A DNA stretch of 64,000 bases from Pseudomonas fluorescens (GCF_005938625.1 NZ_VCNJ01000040.1:124001-188000); one strand, 5' to 3'; positions 51,230-60,496 are shown, counted from the first letter of the stretch. The notes: generated from the sequence alone by a model not told the origin. Numbers and translations are program-made.

Positions 51230-52603
51230 TCAATGCGGACATCGGCACCCGCTCTCTGCGCGACGCTGGGTGATGTCCGTCCAGCCGCCCAAGAGCCCAC
51301 GCAATTTGCCGTCGGCACTGTAGAACGGCACCGTCCACTGATAGACCTCGCGGGGGCCGTTGTTGAATTGCAATCGTCGCTTGCTGAAGCGCGACTTGCG
51401 CGTGCGCAATTGCATCATGAACTCGTCGTGCAACATCAGCGCCGTGGCTTCGGGTAACGCGTTGACTTCAATCAGCATCCGCCCCAGCACCTGATCCAGT
51501 CGAACCGAGAGCGCTTCCTCATAACTGCGGTTGCACATGATCAGCCGCCCTTGCAGATCACGGACGAACACAGGATCCGGCATGGAGTCGATCAATGCAT
51601 GCTGAAATGCCAGTTGATCGCCCAGATCCTTTTCCGCCGCGCGCCGCAGTTTGATCACGGCGGTCAGACGCCGATTCCATATCAACGACAACAGACCGAA
51701 CACGCCAAGCCCGCCCATGCCCCAGCAACCCCATTCAAGCATCTGCTGCCAGACTGAGGGCACGGGCGCCGGTGCAATACCTTCCAGCCATTTCAAGCGG
51801 ATCGCCCGCAATTCGGCTGCGGGAAACGCCTCAAGGGCCTTGTTGAGAATACTCAGCAGCACTGGCATGCCTTTGCGCACGGCCAGGTTATCCGCCTCCC
51901 ATTTGCCTTCGACGAGACCGCCGACCTTGAGCAAACCCAGCGGGTAAAGCTGCGCGCCAATTTCGTTTTCGATGGTGGCGTAGGCCTCACCGCTTTCAAC
52001 CAGCGCCCGCGCTTCGGCGTAGGTCTTGACAGAGCGAATCTCGATTGAGGGAAAGTCACGCCTGATCATGTCTTCCAGCGCATGCCGGGCCGGTAGCACC
52101 AGCACGCGTTTGCTCAACTGCTCGAAGGCATCCAGCCGAGGTGCGTCAGCGCGGCCGACAAACACCCAGCCCGCACCACCGAACGCGTGGCTGTAATCCA
52201 GGAATGCCTTGCGCTCCTCGCTCATGGCCAGGGTCGTACTGATATCGGCCGCGCCGCTCTCCAGACGTTCAAGCATGTGATCAGTGGAAAAAGACTCCTG
52301 ATGCACAAACTGCAGCCCGGTCATCGCCGTCACGCGCTTGAGCACGTCGTTGTTCAAGCCGCTCCACTGCCCGTGCTCATCCTGAAACAGATACAACGGA
52401 TACTGCACCGACGTCACCGTCACTTTGGGGTTGTCGCGAATCCATTGACGCTCGTGTGCAGCCAGTTCGATGGGCTGGATTCTCGACGCCCCGGCATCGT
52501 CGTGCAGCGCCAGTTGCGCTGCCACGCTGCAGCGCATCAACGCCAATAATCCGAACATAAACAACACACCCAGTGCCGGTTTCAAACCTCTATAAAACAG
52601 CAT
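51230..52603 (-). CDS. BvgS/RocS-like sensor lacking its kinase part
   Basis: A 457-residue protein from ATG 52603 (MLFYRGLKPALGVLF), with AGGAAG six bases upstream. Order: N-terminal signal/anchor (about 8-28); one periplasmic Venus-flytrap (SBP_bac_3-like, about 55-280; VTVTSVQYPLYLFQDEHGQW, STDHMLERLESGAADISTTL, LRAIRLKWLEG); TM helix (about 295-315); PAS domain (about 325-445; IDSMPDPVFVRDLQGRLIMC, GLLGGWTDITQRR). It then stops after nine unconserved residues (AESGCRCPH). In BvgS-type proteins a histidine kinase, receiver and HPt would follow. So it is a truncated sensor or a pseudogene. Confidence 0.8.
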   Translation of the reverse strand: MLFYRGLKPALGVLFMFGLLALMRCSVAAQLALHDDAGASRIQPIELAAHERQWIRDNPKVTVTSVQYPLYLFQDEHGQWSGLNNDVLKRVTAMTGLQFVHQESFSTDHMLERLESGAADISTTLAMSEERKAFLDYSHAFGGAGWVFVGRADAPRLDAFEQLSKRVLVLPARHALEDMIRRDFPSIEIRSVKTYAEARALVESGEAYATIENEIGAQLYPLGLLKVGGLVEGKWEADNLAVRKGMPVLLSILNKALEAFPAAELRAIRLKWLEGIAPAPVPSVWQQMLEWGCWGMGGLGVFGLLSLIWNRRLTAVIKLRRAAEKDLGDQLAFQHALIDSMPDPVFVRDLQGRLIMCNRSYEEALSVRLDQVLGRMLIEVNALPEATALMLHDEFMMQLRTRKSRFSKRRLQFNNGPREVYQWTVPFYSADGKLRGLLGGWTDITQRRAESGCRCPH

Positions 52604-52672
52604 TGCCACTTCCTTCGTGATCGACTCACCCGTCCTTCGTGGGTGAAAACCCGAGCAGTGTGGCAGCACAAA

Positions 52673-52699
52673 CAAAAAAGCCCGTCAGGAGACGGGCTT
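52673..52699 (-). terminator. thrC terminator
   Basis: AAGCCCGTC/GACGGGCTT hairpin followed in the minus direction by TTTTTTG, 25 bases past the thrC stop. Confidence 0.93.
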
Positions 52700-52723
52700 C
52701 AAAATGTGACAGCTTTTGGTGGC

Positions 52724-54133
52724 TTAAAGCGGCTTGCCGCGGTTGCCATGCTGGCTGACAAAGGCTTGCACGGCTTTCAGCTCGTTTGGCAGAACGGTGC
52801 AACGCTCGTTTCGCTCAAACAAATCAGAAAGATGTGCAGGTAGTTCGAGCGCTTTTCCTACACCGGCTTTCTCCACCGCATCCGGGAATTTCACCGGGTG
52901 CGCGGTGCCGAGAATCACCATCGGGATATCGAGGCTACGACGGCATTCGCGTGCAGCCTTGACGCCGATGGCGGTATGCGGATCCAGCACTTCGCCGGTC
53001 TGCTCGTAAACTTCGGCGATGGTTTCGCAGGTCTGCGCATCGTCCACGGCCAGTGAGTCAAACAGTTTGCGCGCTTCAGTCCAGCGCTCTTGTTCGACGC
53101 TGAAACCGCCGCCCTGCTTGAACGAATCCATCAGGCCGGCAATCGCTGCGCCGTTGCGACCGTGCAAGTCGAACAGCAGGCGTTCGAAGTTCGACGAGAC
53201 CATGATGTCCATCGACGGCGACAGCGTGGCGTGCAGGGTTTCCTTGACGTACTGATTGCCGCTCATAAAGCGGTGCAGGATGTCGTTGCGGTTGGTGGCG
53301 ACGATCAACTGATTGATCGGCAGGCCCATGTTGCGGGCCAGGTAACCGGCGAAGATGTCGCCGAAGTTGCCGGTCGGCACCGAGAACGACACCGAACGCG
53401 CCGGGCCGCCCAACTGCAGGGACGCATGGAAGTAGTAGACGATCTGGGCCATGATCCGCGCCCAGTTGATCGAGTTCACCGCGACCAGACGCGTGCCCTT
53501 GAGGAAGCTCTGGTCGGCGAAGCTCGCCTTGACCATTTCCTGGCAGTCATCGAAGTTGCCTTCGATGGCGATGTTGTGGATGTTCTCGCCGAAAATCGTG
53601 GTCATCTGGCGACGCTGCACTTCGGACACACGGTTGTGCGGGTGCAGGATGAAGATATCGACGTTTTCGCAGTGTTTGCAGCCTTCGATAGCAGCCGAAC
53701 CGGTGTCACCGGAGGTGGCGCCGACGATCACTACGCGCTCGCCGCGCTTTTCCAGCACGTAGTCGAGCAGACGACCGAGCAGTTGCAGGGCGAAGTCCTT
53801 GAACGCCAGGGTCGGGCCGTGGAACAGCTCCATGACCCATTCGTTGCCGTTCAGTTGACGCAGCGGCGCCACGGCGCTGTGCGAGAACACGCCGTAGGTT
53901 TCTTCGAGAATCTTTTTGAAATCGGCGTCCGGAATGCTGCCGGTGACGAACGGGCGCATGACGCGGAAAGCCAGTTCGTGATACGGCAGGCCGGCCCAGG
54001 AAGCGATTTCTTCCTGGGTGAAACGTGGCAGGTTTTCCGGAACGTACAGACCGCCGTCGGTGGCGAGACCAGCCAGCAGGACGTCTTCGAAATTCAGGGC
54101 CGGTGCCTGGCCGCGGGTACTGATATAACGCAT
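52724..54133 (-). CDS. thrC: threonine synthase
   Basis: A 469-residue PLP enzyme converting O-phosphohomoserine to threonine. It starts MRYISTRGQAPALNFEDVLLAGLATDGGLYVPE, the family N-terminus. The PLP Lys is in TLAFKDFALQLLGRLL, with the PLP-phosphate loop GATSGDTGSAAIEG and the SFSVPTGNFGDIFAGYLA segment. It follows hom by 109 bases on the same strand, so hom-thrC is probably one unit. Confidence 0.96.
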   Translation of the reverse strand: MRYISTRGQAPALNFEDVLLAGLATDGGLYVPENLPRFTQEEIASWAGLPYHELAFRVMRPFVTGSIPDADFKKILEETYGVFSHSAVAPLRQLNGNEWVMELFHGPTLAFKDFALQLLGRLLDYVLEKRGERVVIVGATSGDTGSAAIEGCKHCENVDIFILHPHNRVSEVQRRQMTTIFGENIHNIAIEGNFDDCQEMVKASFADQSFLKGTRLVAVNSINWARIMAQIVYYFHASLQLGGPARSVSFSVPTGNFGDIFAGYLARNMGLPINQLIVATNRNDILHRFMSGNQYVKETLHATLSPSMDIMVSSNFERLLFDLHGRNGAAIAGLMDSFKQGGGFSVEQERWTEARKLFDSLAVDDAQTCETIAEVYEQTGEVLDPHTAIGVKAARECRRSLDIPMVILGTAHPVKFPDAVEKAGVGKALELPAHLSDLFERNERCTVLPNELKAVQAFVSQHGNRGKPL

Positions 54134-54151
54134 GATTTCAAACCTTCGGTT

Positions 54152-54236
54152 TGAGCTTCAAGTTACGAGCTACAAGCTGCAAGTAAAAGCCAGACCGCTT
54201 TTCTCTTGCCGCTTGCAGCTCGAAGCTTGCAGCTGC
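54152..54236. repeat. AGCTTGCAGC-rich short repeat cluster
   Basis: GAGCTACAAGCTGCAAG and CTTGCAGCTCGAAGCTTGCA face each other across about 30 bases, with extra AGCTTCAAG/AGCTTGCAG units. This AGCTxxAAGCT type is common in fluorescent pseudomonads. It lies between hom and thrC. Confidence 0.7.
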
Positions 54237-54242
54237 TTCTGT

Positions 54243-55547
54243 TTAGTTCAGGTGCTCGACGCGGATCCGTACAACCGGACCATTGACGCCGGCCAGCGCT
54301 TCGAGGGCGGCGATGGCATCGTTGATGCGCTGCTCGACCACACGGTGGGTCAGCAAGATCATTGGCACCAGACCGTCGTGTTCCTCGACTTCCTTCTGCA
54401 TGATCGACTCGATGTTGATGCCGCGCTCCGAGAGGATGCTCGCCACCTGAGCAAGTACGCCCGGATGGTCCTTGGCCTGAATACGCAGGTAGTAGGCGCT
54501 TTCGCAGGCTTCGATCGGCAGGATCGGGTGGGCCGACAGCGAGTCTGGCTGGAAGGCCAGGTGCGGCACGCGGTTCTCCGGATCGGAGGTCATGGCGCGA
54601 ACCACGTCGACCAGATCGGCGATCACCGACGAAGCGGTTGGCTCCATGCCGGCGCCAGCGCCGTAGAAAAGCGTCGAACCTGCGGCGTCACCGTTGACCA
54701 TCACCGCGTTCATCACGCCGTTGACGTTGGCGATCAGACGATCGGCCGGGATCAGCGTCGGGTGTACGCGCAACTCGATGCCGGCAGCGGTGCTGCGCGC
54801 CACACCGAGGTGCTTGATGCGGTAGCCCAGCGCTTCGGCGTAGTTGACGTCAGCGGTGGTCAGCTTGGTAATGCCTTCGGTGTAAGCCTTGTCGAATTGC
54901 AGCGGAATACCGAAGGCGATGGAGGCCAGAATCGTCAGCTTGTGCGCCGCGTCGATGCCTTCAACGTCGAAGGTCGGATCGGCTTCGGCGTAACCCAGCG
55001 CCTGAGCTTCGGCCAGCACGTCTTCGAAGGTACGGCCCTTCTCGCGCATTTCGGTGAGGATGAAGTTGCCGGTGCCGTTGATGATCCCGGCGACCCAGTT
55101 GATGCGGTTGGCGGACAGGCCTTCACGGATCGCCTTGATCACCGGAATGCCACCGGCCACGGCCGCTTCGAACGCCACGATCACGCCTTTCTCGCGAGCC
55201 TTGGCGAAAATTTCATTACCGTGAACGGCAATCAAAGCCTTGTTCGCGGTGACCACATGCTTGCCATTCTCGATGGCCTTGAGTACCAGCTCGCGGGCAA
55301 CGGTGTAGCCGCCCATCAGCTCTATGACGATGTCGATCTCAGGGTTCGTGGCCACTTCGAAGACATCGTTGGTAATCGCAATACCGGTCGTCTGGAACTG
55401 AGGCTTTGGCGTGCGCATGGCAATTTGTGCCACTTCGATTCCACGCCCGGCACGACGAGCAATTTCCTCGGCGTTGCGCTGAAGTACGTTGAAGGTACCG
55501 CCACCGACGGTCCCTAACCCACAGATGCCTACTTTGACCGGATTCAC
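54243..55547 (-). CDS. hom: homoserine dehydrogenase
   Basis: A 434-residue enzyme reducing aspartate-semialdehyde to homoserine with NAD(P)H. GTG 55547 has GGAG about seven bases upstream. Domains: Rossmann fold (KVGICGLGTVGGGTFNVL), catalytic region (AAVAGGIPVIKAIREGLSAN; FDVEGIDAAHKL), and a C-terminal ACT domain (AKDHPGVLAQVASILSERGINIESI) for threonine feedback. It is upstream of thrC. Confidence 0.96.
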   Translation of the reverse strand: MNPVKVGICGLGTVGGGTFNVLQRNAEEIARRAGRGIEVAQIAMRTPKPQFQTTGIAITNDVFEVATNPEIDIVIELMGGYTVARELVLKAIENGKHVVTANKALIAVHGNEIFAKAREKGVIVAFEAAVAGGIPVIKAIREGLSANRINWVAGIINGTGNFILTEMREKGRTFEDVLAEAQALGYAEADPTFDVEGIDAAHKLTILASIAFGIPLQFDKAYTEGITKLTTADVNYAEALGYRIKHLGVARSTAAGIELRVHPTLIPADRLIANVNGVMNAVMVNGDAAGSTLFYGAGAGMEPTASSVIADLVDVVRAMTSDPENRVPHLAFQPDSLSAHPILPIEACESAYYLRIQAKDHPGVLAQVASILSERGINIESIMQKEVEEHDGLVPMILLTHRVVEQRINDAIAALEALAGVNGPVVRIRVEHLN

Positions 55548-55565
55548 TGTGAACTCCCCATAAAA

Positions 55566-55672
55566 CGGCCGACGCGGGGTCGGCCGGAAAACAACCGCGT
55601 GCTCGCGGCTCTCTATTAATGGCCCGGCGATGTGGCTGCCGGACCATGATCGTCACGGCTAACCGTGACGAT
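55566..55672 (-). terminator. two hairpins between dsbC and hom
   Basis: ATCGTCACGG/CCGTGACGAT (55649-55672), a perfect 10-bp stem, lies 6 bases past the dsbC stop. CGGCCGAC/GTCGGCCG followed by TTTTA on the minus strand (55566-55586) lies just before the hom ribosome-binding site. The first suits a dsbC transcript end; the second could attenuate hom. Confidence 0.55.
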
Positions 55673-55678
55673 GCGAAT

Positions 55679-56410
55679 TTACTTCGCGCCCAGCGCCAGT
55701 TTGGCGACTTGTGGCGCAGGCTGGTAGCCCGGAATCACTTGTCCGTCTGCCAAAACGATGGCCGGTGTGCCGTTCACGCCGATCGACTGCCCGAGGGCGA
55801 ACTGTTTGGAAACCGGGTTATCGCACTTGGCGGCCTTGATTTCCTTGCCATCGACCATTTTGTCCATAGCGGCTTTCTTGTCTTTCGAGCACCACACGGC
55901 TTGCAGTTGCTCGTCACCCGGCGAGTTCAAACCCTGGCGCGGGAACGCTACGTAACGCACTTCGATACCGCGCTTGTTCAGCTCAGGCACTTCGGCGTGC
56001 AGCTTGTGGCAGTACGGGCACGTGGTGTCGGTGAACACGGTGATGTGCGATTTGGTCTCGCCGACGGCCGGATAAACCACGGTTTCGGCCACCGGGATAG
56101 CGTTGATCAGTTTGGAGATGCCCAGGCGCTCGGTCTTCTCGGTCAGGTTGACCGGTTTGCCATCCTTGAGCTGGAACAGGTAACCCTGAACGATGTACTG
56201 GCCATCGGCGCTGGCGTAGAGCACGCGGCTGCCTTTGAGCTTGACTTCGTACATGCCCGGCAACGGGCTGGCGCTGATGCTTTCTACCGGAACCTCGAGC
56301 TCGAGTTTTTCCAGGCTTTGACGAATGGCTTTGTCGGCCGCGTCATCGGCGACGGCAAAGGTGCTGACCAACGCAATGGCTGCGGCGGCGAAAATCTGGG
56401 TCAGACGCAT
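55679..56410 (-). CDS. dsbC: thiol:disulfide interchange protein DsbC
   Basis: A 243-residue periplasmic disulfide isomerase. Start ATG 56410 with AGGAG upstream; a signal peptide follows (MRLTQIFAAAAIALVSTFAVA). An N-terminal dimerisation domain (VESISASPLPGMYEVKLKG) leads to a thioredoxin fold with active site TTCPYCHKLHAEVP and cis-Pro GVNGTPAIVLADG. Kept reduced by DsbD, it shuffles wrong disulfides. It sits between xerD and hom in the same order as in P. aeruginosa. Confidence 0.96.
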   Translation of the reverse strand: MRLTQIFAAAAIALVSTFAVADDAADKAIRQSLEKLELEVPVESISASPLPGMYEVKLKGSRVLYASADGQYIVQGYLFQLKDGKPVNLTEKTERLGISKLINAIPVAETVVYPAVGETKSHITVFTDTTCPYCHKLHAEVPELNKRGIEVRYVAFPRQGLNSPGDEQLQAVWCSKDKKAAMDKMVDGKEIKAAKCDNPVSKQFALGQSIGVNGTPAIVLADGQVIPGYQPAPQVAKLALGAK

Positions 56411-56561
56411 GAGAACTCCTGAAGGCGGACAAATGAAACGATCAGAACGCCCGTGCCGGAACACCGGGTCATAACCGTCCATCGTGCAAACCGGCAAAGC
56501 CTAACACATAAGGCCACGGTGGCCGAATGCGCCTGTCGCCACACTTTCAGGACGACATATC

Positions 56562-56656
56562 CCCTGTGGGAGCGAGCTTGCTCGCGAAGAGGCCAGCACA
56601 TCCAAACATGTGCTGCCTGACACACCGCTTTCGCGAGCAAGCTCGCTCCCACAGGG
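56562..56656. repeat. REP inverted pair
   Basis: CCCTGTGGGAGCGAGCTTGC at one end and its inverted complement at the other, about 50 bases apart, between the xerD stop and dsbC. Confidence 0.92.
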
Positions 56657-56663
56657 ACTTTTT

Positions 56664-57560
56664 TCAGCCGCGCGGGTGGTGTTTGGCGTGCAGATCCTGC
56701 AGGCGCGCGCGGGCGACGTGGGTGTAGATCTGCGTGGTGGAAAGGTCGCTGTGGCCGAGCAGCATCTGCACCACACGCAAATCCGCGCCGTGGTTGAGCA
56801 GGTGTGTGGCAAACGCATGGCGTAAGGTATGCGGCGACAGTGACTTGCCGATCCCGGCGACCTTGGCCTGATGCTTGATCCGGTGCCAGAAGGTTTGGCG
56901 CGTCATCTGCTCGCCGCGCTGACTGGGGAACAGTACATCGCTGGGGCGGCCACCGAGCAATTCGCCACGGCCATCACGCATATAGCGCTCGATCCAGACA
57001 ATCGCCTCCTCGCCCATCGGCACCAGCCGCTCCTTGCTGCCCTTGCCCATCACCCGCAGCACGCCCTGGCGCAGATTGACCTGTTCCAGTGTCAGGCTGA
57101 CCAGTTCGGTCACCCGCAAACCGCAGGCGTACAACACCTCAAGCATGGCGCGGTCGCGCTGGCCGATCGCTTCGCTCAAATCCGGGGCCTTCAACAGCGC
57201 TTCCACGTCGGCTTCTGAGAGCGATTTGGGCAGAGGCCTACCGAGTTGCGGCATGTCGACGCGCAATGTCGGGTCGACGCTGATCATCTTTTCCCGCAGC
57301 AGATAGCGATAAAAGCCACGCACCCCGGAAAGAAATCTCGCGGTGGAACGTGGTTTGTAGTTCTGCTCCAGACGCCAGGACAAGTGATCAAGAATCAACT
57401 CGCGGCCAGCATTGATCAGCTCCAGGTTTTTCTCCTGCAGCCAGCCATTGAACAGCGCCAGATCGCTGCGATAGGCGCCACGGGTGTTGTCGGACAGGCC
57501 CTTCTCCAGCCATAAAGCGTCGAGGAATTGGTCAATCAGCGGATGGTCGATGGCAGGCAT
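56664..57560 (-). CDS. xerD: tyrosine recombinase XerD
   Basis: A 298-residue recombinase resolving chromosome dimers at dif with XerC and FtsK. The N-terminal core-binding domain (LIDQFLDALWLEKGLSDNT) is followed by the catalytic domain with the RHRY residues: Arg in ACGLRVTELVSL, HTLRHAFATHLL (His and Arg), LGHSDLSTTQIYTHV (second His and the nucleophile Tyr). ATG 57560. Divergent from the antiporter gene across 108 bases. Confidence 0.96.
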   Translation of the reverse strand: MPAIDHPLIDQFLDALWLEKGLSDNTRGAYRSDLALFNGWLQEKNLELINAGRELILDHLSWRLEQNYKPRSTARFLSGVRGFYRYLLREKMISVDPTLRVDMPQLGRPLPKSLSEADVEALLKAPDLSEAIGQRDRAMLEVLYACGLRVTELVSLTLEQVNLRQGVLRVMGKGSKERLVPMGEEAIVWIERYMRDGRGELLGGRPSDVLFPSQRGEQMTRQTFWHRIKHQAKVAGIGKSLSPHTLRHAFATHLLNHGADLRVVQMLLGHSDLSTTQIYTHVARARLQDLHAKHHPRG

Positions 57561-57668
57561 GGGCGCTCAAGACACACAGCCTCATGGACTGTGCGCAAAT
57601 GTAGAGTGAACTGTAGGAATGGACGCTAGTCTTTCATAGCCCGCTATTTCAAGGAACAGGGAGCATCA

Positions 57669-59477
57669 ATGAACGAGCAGCAAATTCTTTTGGCATTTGG
57701 CGGGATTGGCGCGGCGGCGCTGGGGTGCCAATGGCTGGCCTGGCGCCTGAAGCTGCCGGCGATTCTGTTTCTGTTGCTGACCGGCATTCTGGTCGGCCCG
57801 GTGTTGGGCTGGCTCGACCCACAGGAAATGTTCGGGCCGCTACTGATGCCGCTGGTATCGCTGGCCGTGGCGCTGATTCTGTTCGAAGGCAGCCTGACCC
57901 TGCACCTGTCGGAATGGAAGGAGATTGGCAGCGTCGTTCATCGTTTGGTGACTCTTGGCGCGATCTCGACCTGGATCGTTATCGCAGTGGCCACGCACTT
58001 CCTGCTCGGATTCGACTGGATGCTGGCCATCCTCTTCGGCAGCCTGACGCTGGTGACCGGCCCGACGGTGATCGTGCCGATGCTACGTGTGGTACGGCCG
58101 AAAGCCTCGATCGCCAATATTCTGCGCTGGGAAGGTATCGTCATCGATCCGATCGGCGCCCTCCTCGCCGTGGTGGTTTACAGCTTCATCATTGCCAGTG
58201 CTGAAGGTCAGGGCCTCAAGCAGAGCCTGTTCACCTTCGGTGGGGTGATTCTCTGTGGCGCAGTATTCGGCATTGTCGGCGGCTGGTTGCTCGGCACGGT
58301 GATCCGCCGGCAATGGCTGCCGGAGTATCTGCATAACCTCGCCTCGCTGGCGGCGGTACTGGGGATTTTCATTGCTTCGAACACCGTGATGCACGAGTCC
58401 GGTCTGTTGGCGGTGACGCTGATGGGCATGTGGCTGGCGAACATGAAGGGCGTGGATGTGCGGCATATCCTGCACTTCAAGGAAAACCTCAGCGTGCTGC
58501 TGATTTCCGGCCTGTTCATTTTGCTGGCGGCGCGCCTGGATTTGTACGCGCTGATCGGTCTGGGGCCGCTGGTTTTGATTCTGCTGCTGGTGATTCAGTT
58601 GATCGCGCGTCCGTTGAACGTGTTGCTCAGTACAGCCGGCTCCAGCCTGAGCTGGCGTGAGCGGGCGCTGCTGTGCTGGATTGCACCACGCGGAATTGTC
58701 GCGGCGGCGGTCTCGGCGATTTTCGCGATTCGGCTGCATGAAGCCGGGCATGAAGGCGCGCTGCTGCTGGTGCCGCTGACCTTCGCGGTGATTATCGGTA
58801 CCGTCGTGCTGCAGAGCGCCACGGCACGACCGCTGGCTCGCCTGTTGAAGGTTGCAGAACCGGCGCCGAGCGGTTTTCTGATCGTCGGCGCCAACGGCCC
58901 CGCGCGGGAGCTGGGCAAGTCGTTGCAGCAACTGGGCAGCCGCGTGCTGCTGACCGATTCGAGCTGGGAAAACATTCGCGCCGCACGCATGGAAGGTTTG
59001 CCGACGTATTTCGGCAACCCGGCCTCGCAACATGCCGATGCGCATCTGGATCTGGTCGGGCTCGGGCATTTGCTGGCGCTGTCGCCTTCGGGTGAACTCA
59101 ATACCTTGGCAGCGATGCGCTTTCGGCATGACTTCGGCCATCAGCGCTTGTTTGGTCTGGCCAGTGGTCATGAGAGTCGGCGCAGCGATAAGCATCGGGC
59201 GAGTCTGGAACATCGAGGCAATCAGCTCGGTAGCGAGGCGTTTACCTACGCGAAACTGGCCAGCCAGATGGGCCAGGGCGCGGAGTTATACAGCACGACG
59301 CTGACGGATGGATTCGGCTGGGAGGATTACCGGGCGTTGCATGGCAACCGCGCGACGTTATTGTTTATGCGTGATGACAGTGGCTGGGTGCATGTGGTGA
59401 CGCCGGAGACGGCTTTGAAACCGGGACCCGGATGGACGCTGCTGGCGTTGATTCAGGCTGAGACTTTCGGCGCCTGA
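57669..59477 (+). CDS. CPA1-type cation:proton antiporter with RCK-like C-terminal domain
   Basis: A 602-residue inner-membrane antiporter; GGGAG before ATG 57669. About 12 membrane helices occupy residues 1-400, with FEGSLTLHLSEW and LTLVTGPTVIVPMLRVVRPK characteristic of NhaP-type Na+/H+ exchangers. The acidic site appears in GIVIDPIGALLAVV. Residues about 410-520 form a TrkA-N-like nucleotide-binding region (SGFLIVGANGPARELGKSLQQLG), then a C-terminal tail. Corresponds to PAO1 PA3739. Ion preference is uncertain. Confidence 0.93.
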   Translation: MNEQQILLAFGGIGAAALGCQWLAWRLKLPAILFLLLTGILVGPVLGWLDPQEMFGPLLMPLVSLAVALILFEGSLTLHLSEWKEIGSVVHRLVTLGAISTWIVIAVATHFLLGFDWMLAILFGSLTLVTGPTVIVPMLRVVRPKASIANILRWEGIVIDPIGALLAVVVYSFIIASAEGQGLKQSLFTFGGVILCGAVFGIVGGWLLGTVIRRQWLPEYLHNLASLAAVLGIFIASNTVMHESGLLAVTLMGMWLANMKGVDVRHILHFKENLSVLLISGLFILLAARLDLYALIGLGPLVLILLLVIQLIARPLNVLLSTAGSSLSWRERALLCWIAPRGIVAAAVSAIFAIRLHEAGHEGALLLVPLTFAVIIGTVVLQSATARPLARLLKVAEPAPSGFLIVGANGPARELGKSLQQLGSRVLLTDSSWENIRAARMEGLPTYFGNPASQHADAHLDLVGLGHLLALSPSGELNTLAAMRFRHDFGHQRLFGLASGHESRRSDKHRASLEHRGNQLGSEAFTYAKLASQMGQGAELYSTTLTDGFGWEDYRALHGNRATLLFMRDDSGWVHVVTPETALKPGPGWTLLALIQAETFGA

Positions 59478-59485
59478 GCTGACGC

Positions 59486-59575
59486 CTTCGCGAGCAAGCT
59501 CGCTCCCACAGTGATCGGGGTGAACACAAAATTTGTGTCCGGCAAAGAACCTGTGGGAGCGAGCCTGCTCGCGAA
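59486..59575. repeat. REP inverted pair
   Basis: CTTCGCGAGCAAGCTCGCTC and GTGGGAGCGAGCCTGCTCGC facing across about 45 bases, which themselves hold the small palindrome ACACAAAATTTGTGT. Lies between the convergent antiporter and thioesterase genes. Confidence 0.92.
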
Positions 59576-59595
59576 TGGCGCGACTCGATATCAGG

Positions 59596-60009
59596 TCAGG
59601 CCGCAAACCCGGGCAGCACCGGCACCGGTCGCTTGTCATCATCAATGGCGACAAAGCTGAACTGCCCATGAATGGCCTTCTCACGACCATCACAGCTCAT
59701 GCTCTCAACAAAGACTTCTACCTCGACCTTGAGGCTGGTGTTGCCAACCTTGATCACCTTCCCGACCAGTTCAACGATGGACCCGGCCGGGATCGCATGG
59801 TTGAAGTCGATGCGGTCGGTGGAAACGGTTACCAGCGGCAGGCGGCAGAAACGCGTGGCGGTGATGAAGGACACTTCGTCCATCCACGCCAGCGCGGTGC
59901 CGCCGAACAGGGTGTTGTGGTGGTTGGTGGTCGGCGGAAAGACGGCTTTGGTTACGCGGGTCACCGAGAGTTCGGTGCGGCGTTCGATTTCCTGGTCGCG
60001 GGGGGTCAT
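59596..60009 (-). CDS. acyl-CoA thioesterase, hotdog fold (YciA-like)
   Basis: A 137-residue protein from ATG 60009 (MTPRDQEIERRTELSVTRVTKAVFP); 57 upstream in-frame codons run into the rplS terminator and are rejected. The hotdog signature NHHNTLFGGTALAWMDEVSFI carries the Asn/Asp type catalytic helix; RIDFNHAIPAGSIVELVGKVIKVG follows. It hydrolyses acyl-CoAs to free acid and CoA; the preferred chain length is unknown. Confidence 0.93.
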   Translation of the reverse strand: MTPRDQEIERRTELSVTRVTKAVFPPTTNHHNTLFGGTALAWMDEVSFITATRFCRLPLVTVSTDRIDFNHAIPAGSIVELVGKVIKVGNTSLKVEVEVFVESMSCDGREKAIHGQFSFVAIDDDKRPVPVLPGFAA

Positions 60010-60054
60010 GGTTCTGGCCTGAAACGAAAATACGGTGAATAAATTGCAGGCAAC

Positions 60055-60082
60055 AAAAAAGCAGCCCGTAGGCTGCTTTTTT
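60055..60082. terminator. terminator after rplS
   Basis: AAAAAAGCAGCC-cgta-GGCTGCTTTTTT, 19 bases past the rplS stop; works in both directions. Confidence 0.95.
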
Positions 60083-60100
60083 CTGCATCGGAAGCTGGAC

Positions 60101-60451
60101 TTAAGCCAGTTTTTCCTTGATGCGAGCTGCTTTACCCGACAGGTCGCGCAGGTAGTACAGCTTGGCTTTACGTACGTCACCGCGACGTTTAACAGCCATG
60201 CTGTCGATCTGCGGGGAGTAGGTCTGGAAAGTACGTTCTACGCCAACACCGTTGGAGATTTTACGCACGGTGAACGCACTGTTCACGCCGCGGTTACGCT
60301 TGGCGATTACAACGCCTTCGAACGCTTGCAGACGGGAACGATCGCCTTCCTTCACTTTCACCTGAACGACAATAGTGTCGCCTGGGGCGAAGGTAGGGAT
60401 TTCTTTGGTCATCTGCTCTGCTTCGAGTGCAAGGATGATTTTGTTGGTCAT
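60101..60451 (-). CDS. rplS: 50S ribosomal protein L19
   Basis: A 116-residue ribosomal protein at the 30S-50S interface. [55 protein letters not shown] and [20 protein letters not shown] are standard L19 sequence. AGGAG six bases before ATG 60451. Last gene of the rpsP-rimM-trmD-rplS operon. Confidence 0.98.
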
Positions 60452-60496
60452 GCTGTGCTCCTAAGGTAAATCGTTCGATCTACCATCGATACGTTG

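Noticed and set aside
4058..59575. Dispersed inverted repeats considered as a CRISPR array
   Set aside because: The repeats are palindromic, kilobases apart and without regular spacers; they are REP pairs.
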